Assembly (NCBI GenBank): GCA_028583405.1
Contig: CM053260.1
Coordinates: 19,732,813-19,796,812 of the forward strand
Origin: Pogonophryne albipinna
Taxonomy: Eukaryota > Chordata > Actinopteri > Perciformes > Artedidraconidae
Length of the DNA: 64,000 nt
Direction: 5' to 3'
Below, one piece after another: positions 58,754 through 64,000 of the stretch. The notes below the pieces were generated by a model. It did no database searches. It was not told the origin of the DNA and saw only the letters and a list, made by a program, of their open reading frames with translations. The position numbers and the translations under genes are program-made. Positions within the stretch are counted from its first letter, which is position 1. Each line of letters starts with the position of its first letter.

Positions 58754-59075
58754 AGCTGCCCTGCATGTTCGCTCGGGTTTGGAAGCTCCCATTCCTCAGC
58801 AGACATTCAGTACATGCCACAAATGGAAGTTAACTCTCGTAACGGACTTTAAGATCTTATATTCTCCTACCAGCGAGTAGATGGAGATATTTTGGTGGTT
58901 TATTTGAAGCAATCTCAAAAAATCTTTGTTTCCCCTAATTATCCTGGAGCGTAACTTAAACATAAACAATTTTTCTAAGGAAAAATTAAATAAATGTATG
59001 TGTCATGTAGTAGCTGTAAGTATAAGCTCTGTTATTGGTTTGGATGTTTCAGTGTCTTGGGGACACTTCTTTTCT
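58754..59075 (+). other. probable captured zar1 3' UTR
   Basis: Sequence between the ancestral zar1 stop and the polypurine run has no coding frame and no resemblance to pol. It is most simply the 3' UTR of the captured transcript, or element sequence of unknown role. This is inference from position only. Confidence 0.4.
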
Positions 59076-59096
59076 GGGGGGGGGGGGGTTGGTGTG

Positions 59097-59383
59097 TGTG
59101 ACAACCCTGTGGTTGTCCACCAGTTGGTGCTGCTGTAACCTGTGTTTGTTGTAATCAGCAGTGATGGGACTCACCTGTGGCACTTGATTCCAGGATATAA
59201 GAGGGCTGCAGAACAGGCTCTCGCTCTCTCTCAGCTGCCCTGCTCGGTGCAGCAGGACACCGCTCCTCTGTTCTGTTTTATTGTTGGTTGTAACCACTGT
59301 GTTGGATAAAATAAATGATTGTTTTGGGCAACTCCGGCGTGGAACTGTTGTCCTTATGTTGCAAGCAGAGCCAGCTTGTAACA
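59097..59383 (+). repeat. 3' LTR
   Basis: 287 bp, the same sequence as the 5' LTR with a handful of differences. These include TTTGTT for TTTCTT, GACTCACC for GACCTACC, a TATAAG promoter motif and a CTCGGTG insertion. LTR divergence is a few percent by eye, so the insertion is not very recent. AATAAA lies near 59310. Confidence 0.92.
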
Positions 59384-59860
59384 ATATATTTGTATGTACA
59401 TACAAATAAAGTAATGTGTTTCCCTTAGATTGACTATGTGTAAGGACAGGATACAAATGCAAAATACACACATATATTAATTGAATTATTTATTGAATTA
59501 TTTAAACAAATAGCATATAAATTGCTGTTTTCATTTTGACTGCATTTTAATCTAACTTGCTACAGCATCAGCAGCCTTTAATCGTAATCCATCGATATGT
59601 TTATGAGTGGTTTAAATGTCAAGTTGTCTTTTGGTAAATAACAAGAACGACACCTGAATAGAATAGTGCTTAAAGGGAGGCAATCCTCATGACACGCATT
59701 TTTAAATAATTATCATCCGATAAAACGGACCAGTCTCTGCCAGTCATTTTTCTTTTTTTTTAAATCTGATGACGTTATCAGTGATTTTAAGCTGATTAAT
59801 TACCGAAATAACATCAACCCTGTGGGCGGCGCCATTTTGACGAGTCACATGAATTATTTT

Positions 59861-59876
59861 ACCGGAAGTGACGTGA
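59861..59876 (+). promoter_or_regulatory. ETS/GABP plus CRE-like promoter element
   Basis: ACCGGAAGTGACGTGA joins an ETS core (CCGGAAGTG) to a CRE half (TGACGTGA), about 90 bp upstream of the THAP ATG. The combination is typical of TATA-less housekeeping promoters. Confidence 0.55.
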
Positions 59877-59962
59877 ACTATGCGTTTGGTGTCGAGGACA
59901 AATTGACATATGTGCTTTGTTCATGTTGTTTACTCTAGTTACTCTCACAATTCTATTGAAAT

Positions 59963-60178
59963 ATGCCTCATTGTATCGCGAAACATTGCCACAATTCGGA
60001 TAGGAACAATCCACGGAATGCTCTGTTCCATCTATTGCCAACGGGTAAGCGTAGGAAGTACGTTCGGAGGCAGTGGCTAGCGAAATGTGCTCGGACCGAA
60101 CCGAAAGATCCACAGGCGCATGTATGCAGCGAACATTTCAAGTTTCCGGACGACTACTCAGAGTATGATGAAACATAA
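59963..60178 (+). CDS. THAP-type zinc finger, probable first exon or orphan
   Basis: 71 residues, almost entirely a THAP DNA-binding domain: C4, C9, then W38, then C55 and H58 in VCSEHF give the C2CH zinc site. A THAP domain normally extends past this point to an AVPTIF-like motif, which is absent because a TAA follows at residue 72. A GTATGA at about 60165 could act as a splice donor, making this exon 1 of a gene whose other exons I cannot find. It may instead be an isolated remnant of a P-element-type transposase or a duplicated THAP gene. Confidence 0.7.
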   Translation: MPHCIAKHCHNSDRNNPRNALFHLLPTGKRRKYVRRQWLAKCARTEPKDPQAHVCSEHFKFPDDYSEYDET

Positions 60179-60179
60179 A

Positions 60180-62480
60180 ATGGGATTTATTAATCAACCA
60201 TTACTTAATGGGGATGCAGTGCACTGCCAATGCCAGCCAGCGTAAGCACATTACGCAGCAGACTTTACTTATTGTTTTCTACGTAAGGAAGCAGGAATTG
60301 CAGGACCCAGAGCGGACAGCAGATAACGGAATTGCAGTTTTATTTTCTTATAGATTATCAGAACATTTCAAAGGGGACACAGTCACATTGGATATATTAA
60401 CCTATGGATTAACTACATCATCGTTTTTATCGTTGTAATGCCATTGAAGACCAGTTTAGACCAGACAAAGACCAAGGCAAGCCATGTTAGCCTAGCGCAT
60501 GTTAGTACCTAGCGCCACTTGTTTTGATGTACGTTTTTGTTGATAACGTCGCGAGTTTGAATCTTTCAGTGTTGAGGTGAGCACCGTTAGATTCTGTGTC
60601 TTTACGATCATAAACGATGTGTTGGATGTGCAGCTAGGATAAGTAATAAGGGAGCTAGGAGTGATTTTCGGTGCAGTAATAGGTTAGCATTTTTCGCTAA
60701 TTCAGAGGCTCACTGTTAGCATTGTGTGTTTTTTTTGAAGAAAAAAATGAAAAAGGTCAGTTAAATTCGTTTTTTTCCCGTTATATGGATATAAAATATT
60801 CATAGTTTATTAAATATTAAGGTTCCTTAGACGTTGTTTCCTGCAAATGACGCGATTTCGGCCCCGGGTCCGTGGGGCCTAAGAGGATAACAGTATGTTT
60901 TTTATTTTTTTTACAGTTGTATTTGGATGGAATGAATACCTATAGTGATATTTCAAAGTAAGTCCACCTGGACTTTATTTTTCTAAACTTCTTCCTCGGC
61001 TGACGAGTACGAACTCAAATACTCCGCCATGTTTTCGTCGTGTGTTTACAAAGTGAACGCATAGATGACGTCACGACCTAGTTTTTCGGATCATGTGACT
61101 ACTGAAAATGGCAGCTGCCTGACGGAATATACAGGTTTTGATAAAAAAGAGCTATAAAATCATTATTTACCGGGGAATATCGCTGATTTCTTCAGGGTAT
61201 GGTTTAAACATAATGTTTCACTAAATACTGAAGTTTTGATTAACTATCTAATGACTGCAGCCTTCCTTTAAAAAAAGGAATATGTCAATTATAACACATT
61301 GGACTATTATGTGATATCTCTTGTTTTTGTAATAAATCACTTATTTCCCAACATGGTAACAGATGAACCTGATGTCAAGTGGTGTTTCTTCAGAAAGAAC
61401 AGTGGGGCTGGTTATTTGGTGCATGTTAAATGGAGGTTAGAATGCTTTTCATTTTCAATAAACACAAGTTGTAAATATAACAAATTAAACACAGAGTAAG
61501 GTTGTTTCATTTGTCTTTCATATCCCAAATGACCCTAGACATTACCACATATAAACCATGTAATAACCATAACAGTATGTTGTCTGAAATAACTGATTTA
61601 GACTCAGGTTATTAGTGAAGTCTAACAATATAAACCATCAATCTTAAACTACTTCCTTAACTGAGGTATTCACAGAAAGTTCTTAAATTGAAAACAATGT
61701 TCAACAAAAGTGGCTAAAAGCAGTAAAGAAATATTGACAAGATGCGCACTTTTTATCTCATAATTATGACTTTTTATCTCATGACTTTTTAATCTCATAA
61801 TTTCAGTTTTTAGTGGCGGAAATGGGCTTCCATAGATATTAAGATAATAAAGGAAATGGAAACATAAAAAGTCCTGTACCTTTGTGTATGTTTATACCTT
61901 TATATATACAGTCTATGGTTTATACAGAACAGAAATCCTTGTCCCCATTTACAAAAACATTTGTAATTGTTATTTACATTTTTAATTGCAATATTTATTT
62001 CAAGTTTCATATACATTTAAAAAAAAGAAGTCATGTTTAGAATAGAGTTTTATTTAGTAGCAACACCTTTAATAGCAACACAATTTTTGACGCTAAAACA
62101 TTTATATCTGGCTTTTGAGGGTTAAGTGTACTTCTTGCGCCAAATCAAAGTCAATCAAAGTTTAATTACGCTTTACAGTTTACACAGACACAGAAATGTA
62201 AAGATGTAAGTGAAACTTTTCATTGTATTAATTTATTCCTGTATTTATTTATTTAATTTTTTTCCACATGTATTTATTCTTGTATTTTTGTATTCCTGTA
62301 TTTAAGCTTCTTCTTTTTTGTACTTATGTCATGTTCTGTCCTCCATATACATATATGTTGTCTTATGCTATGCTAATTATTGTAATTACCTTTATAATTG
62401 TCTTAATTTGATAAATAAATATAAACATTGTTGTTGTTTTTAGGCATCGAGTGCGCGCACGTCACGTAAGATCCGTACGT
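60180..62480. other. intergenic, AT-rich, no gene recognised
   Basis: Contains short chance frames, the inverted GAGATAAAAAGTC repeat, and at 62139-62180 an AATCAAAGTCAATCAAAGTT motif resembling L2-tail remnants. No RNA gene or conserved coding text was seen. Confidence 0.5.
61745..61840. repeat. inverted copy of the GAGATAAAAAGTC/GGAAGCCCATTTCCGCCAC repeat
   Basis: Reverse complement of the 53690-53840 repeat: GACTTTTTATCTCATAATTA-type units followed by GTGGCGGAAATGGGCTTCCA. The two copies bracket the LTR element and the THAP exon. Confidence 0.6.
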
Positions 62481-63087
62481 GCTTTACGTTTTTCAGGCAC
62501 GCGCAATGATAGCCGGAAGGACCGATGAGAGGAAAATAAAAATCGATGAAATCCAGTGTATTTTGCGAGTCTAAACCTCTCACCTACTGTCCTTTACCGC
62601 CACCGTAGACTCGAATTTATCCGCCTTTTTCACTGCCACTGTGCCGGAGGGGACGGCAGGGCGCAGGAGAGCCGATACATTTGAAGCAAGTTGCTCGGTA
62701 GGGGTTTAGCTGACGTGTGGAGAAGTTGAGACTGCCAGAGAGCAGATAAACAAACACAAACAAGCGGCGATCAGCTGAGCGCCTGCTGCCCGAACCGAGC
62801 CAGCAGCACGGACAGAGATGTCAGGGAGGTCTCCACTCTTTTGCCCGATAATGATCCACAGGACACCGTGACTTACAATCATACCACCTCCATGTCAACT
62901 GTCAACACTGGCAACACAAAGAATTTTCGGAAACACAACACGAGGACCAGCCATAGGCTTTAGCAGAAAATCCACTGCTACTGTCCCTATCTCTTTGTCA
63001 AGACATAGCCAGGACAACCAATGAGTTAACCGTCGAGTTTACAGCTTTAACTAAACGAGTTCACATTACATTGCAAGGAGACGGAGG
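62480..63087 (+). promoter_or_regulatory. ube2r2 promoter and 5' non-coding exon
   Basis: GC-rich sequence beginning near GCACGTCACGTAAG (62457-62470, CRE-like) leads to a long 5' leader. It ends at the splice donor GACGGAG|GTAAAC (donor at 63088). The coding exon starts at an acceptor near 63437-63440. The start-site position is inferred. Confidence 0.55.
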
Positions 63088-63450
63088 TAAACACTTTTTA
63101 TTAACTTTGCTTCTTTTCCCCCCAATAGGGCCGTCGAAGTAAACCTAGCTAGCTTGGCAGGCTACATATCATGTTTGTGTTTTAATTCTTCATGTGGTGC
63201 TCAGTTTACAATTAGGGCTGTTATCTATTCAGGTGTGCTGTTGTCTTTTGTCCTAGCGTGTTCTAAAAACCCTAAAGTCAATACAAACAAAGCGAACAGA
63301 TTGTAGTGTTTTGATGCAGGGCCAAATAAGCATTACACCATGAAATGTTAAAATACGTAAAAGTCGAATTCTGACAATGTCTTTTTTTTTTTCTTTCTCT
63401 TCTTTTCCTTTCCTTAATATGGGGCCACTGGGGTCAGCAGTGGGATTAAC

Positions 63451-63627
63451 ATGGCCCACCAGGCTACCCCTAGTTCCCAGAAGGCCCTGATGATGGAGCT
63501 GAAGTCTCTGCAGGAGCAGCCGGTGGAGGGCTTCCGCATCACTCTGGTGGAGGAGTCTGACCTCTACAACTGGGAAGTGGCTATCTTCGGGCCCCCCAAC
63601 ACCCTGTATGAAGGAGGATACTTTAAG
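63451..63627 (+). CDS. ube2r2: ubiquitin-conjugating enzyme E2 R2, first coding exon (3' partial)
   Basis: Cdc34-type E2 that works with SCF ligases. 59 residues: SSQKALMMELKSLQEQPVEG, then FRITLVEESDLYNWEVAIFG, then PPNTLYEGGYFK, ending at donor AAG|GTGGGC (63628). This is the N-terminal helix and first strands of the UBC fold. The catalytic cysteine and acidic tail lie beyond the window. CDC34 (UBE2R1) is very similar. Linkage to ubap2, dcaf12 and ubap1 supports UBE2R2. Confidence 0.93.
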
Positions 63628-64000
63628 GTGGGCCAAAACGTCATAATACCAGGAAATAGGACTGGGCGACGTGTTTAAAATCAAATATCATGGTATTTCC
63701 CATCAAATACCCCAATATTGATATTGCAACTATATTTTAGGGTTGACTACTGGTGTTTATACAAACATTCAGACAATGACATTGTAGATAAATAACAATC
63801 AGCAATGAGGAAATAATAACTAAGTGGATAAAGCTATAACAGCTAGTAACAATATATCACCTGACTGTAATGCTGCCTGGACCAGGAAACCAGGAAAAGA
63901 AAATTATGATTTTCAAAATATCACAATATTGATTTATTATAGATATATTTCCAAGCCCTAGTAGGAAAGGGCAGAAAACAAATGGCGCTGCTTTTAATAA
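63628..64000 (+). other. ube2r2 intron 2, start
   Basis: Non-coding sequence after the splice donor. GACTGGGCGACG near 63661, with inverted-looking ATATTGATATTG and CAATATTGAT motifs and a TTTCCAAGCCCTA end near 63960, suggests a small MITE, but I could not define its ends. Confidence 0.45.

Larger units (their letters stand above)
54274..59383 (+). mobile_element. LTR retroelement, Gypsy/Gmr1-like, carrying a zar1 copy
   Basis: Two matching LTRs (54274-54555 and 59097-59383) are flanked by ATAT target duplications (54270-54273 and 59384-59387). A primer-binding site follows the 5' LTR, and a G-rich polypurine run (59076-59088) precedes the 3' LTR. Inside, in order, are a gag-like frame with a CCHC knuckle, a retropepsin-like DTG segment, an inserted non-LTR repeat, a short pol remnant, and a zar1-derived segment. 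RT, RNase H and integrase are absent. Gag has a nonsense codon and pol is frameshifted, so the copy is defective. The SCAN-like capsid region suggests the Gmr1-like branch of Gypsy, but retroviral-like elements are an alternative. Confidence 0.9.

Overview
This 64 kb window is vertebrate nuclear DNA, almost certainly from a teleost fish. The genes are split by short GT-AG introns, there is no operon-like packing, and the intergenic space holds fish-type repeats: hAT-like MITEs, an L2-type LINE with a pentamer tail, Rex/CR1-like LINE tails, tRNA-derived SINEs and a Gypsy-like LTR element. I assigned genes by reading exons in phase and comparing them with remembered family sequences. No database search was run.

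Layout: (1) 1-4.08 kb, 3' nine exons of nop56 (+), whose introns carry five box C/D snoRNAs: SNORD56, SNORD57 and three SNORD110-like copies. (2) 4.5-20.9 kb, a recent direct tandem duplication (copy A 4548-13533, copy B 13534-20866) that doubles the 3' half of ubap2 (-). Copy B completes the gene. Copy A is a truncated pseudogene with a 13-bp exonic deletion and a private 1.64-kb TIR element. (3) 15.2-30.3 kb, ubap2 proper (-), with 5' exon and promoter near 30.3 kb. (4) 31.2-42.3 kb, dcaf12 (-), with a 2.35-kb L2 LINE in an intron. (5) 46.1-52.9 kb, ubap1 (-), with a fold-back element in an intron and a probable 5' non-coding exon near 52.8-52.9 kb. (6) 54.3-59.4 kb, a degenerate LTR retroelement with gag and protease remnants, in which most of pol is replaced by an intronless copy of the oocyte gene zar1, fused in frame to a pol remnant. 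(7) 59.96 kb, an orphan THAP-domain exon. (8) 62.5-63.6 kb, 5' end of ube2r2 (+), running out of the window.

UBE2R2, UBAP2, DCAF12 and UBAP1 are neighbours on human 9p13.3, so the block is conserved synteny. nop56 lies on another human chromosome. Functional themes are ribosome biogenesis (nop56 plus its intronic guides for 18S methylation) and ubiquitin biology (UBA protein, CRL4 receptor, ESCRT-I ubiquitin reader, Cdc34-type E2). The most unusual object is the LTR element carrying zar1. The tripled SNORD110-like gene, the ubap2 partial tandem duplication and the hAT-type elements that share a core but differ at their termini are the next most interesting.
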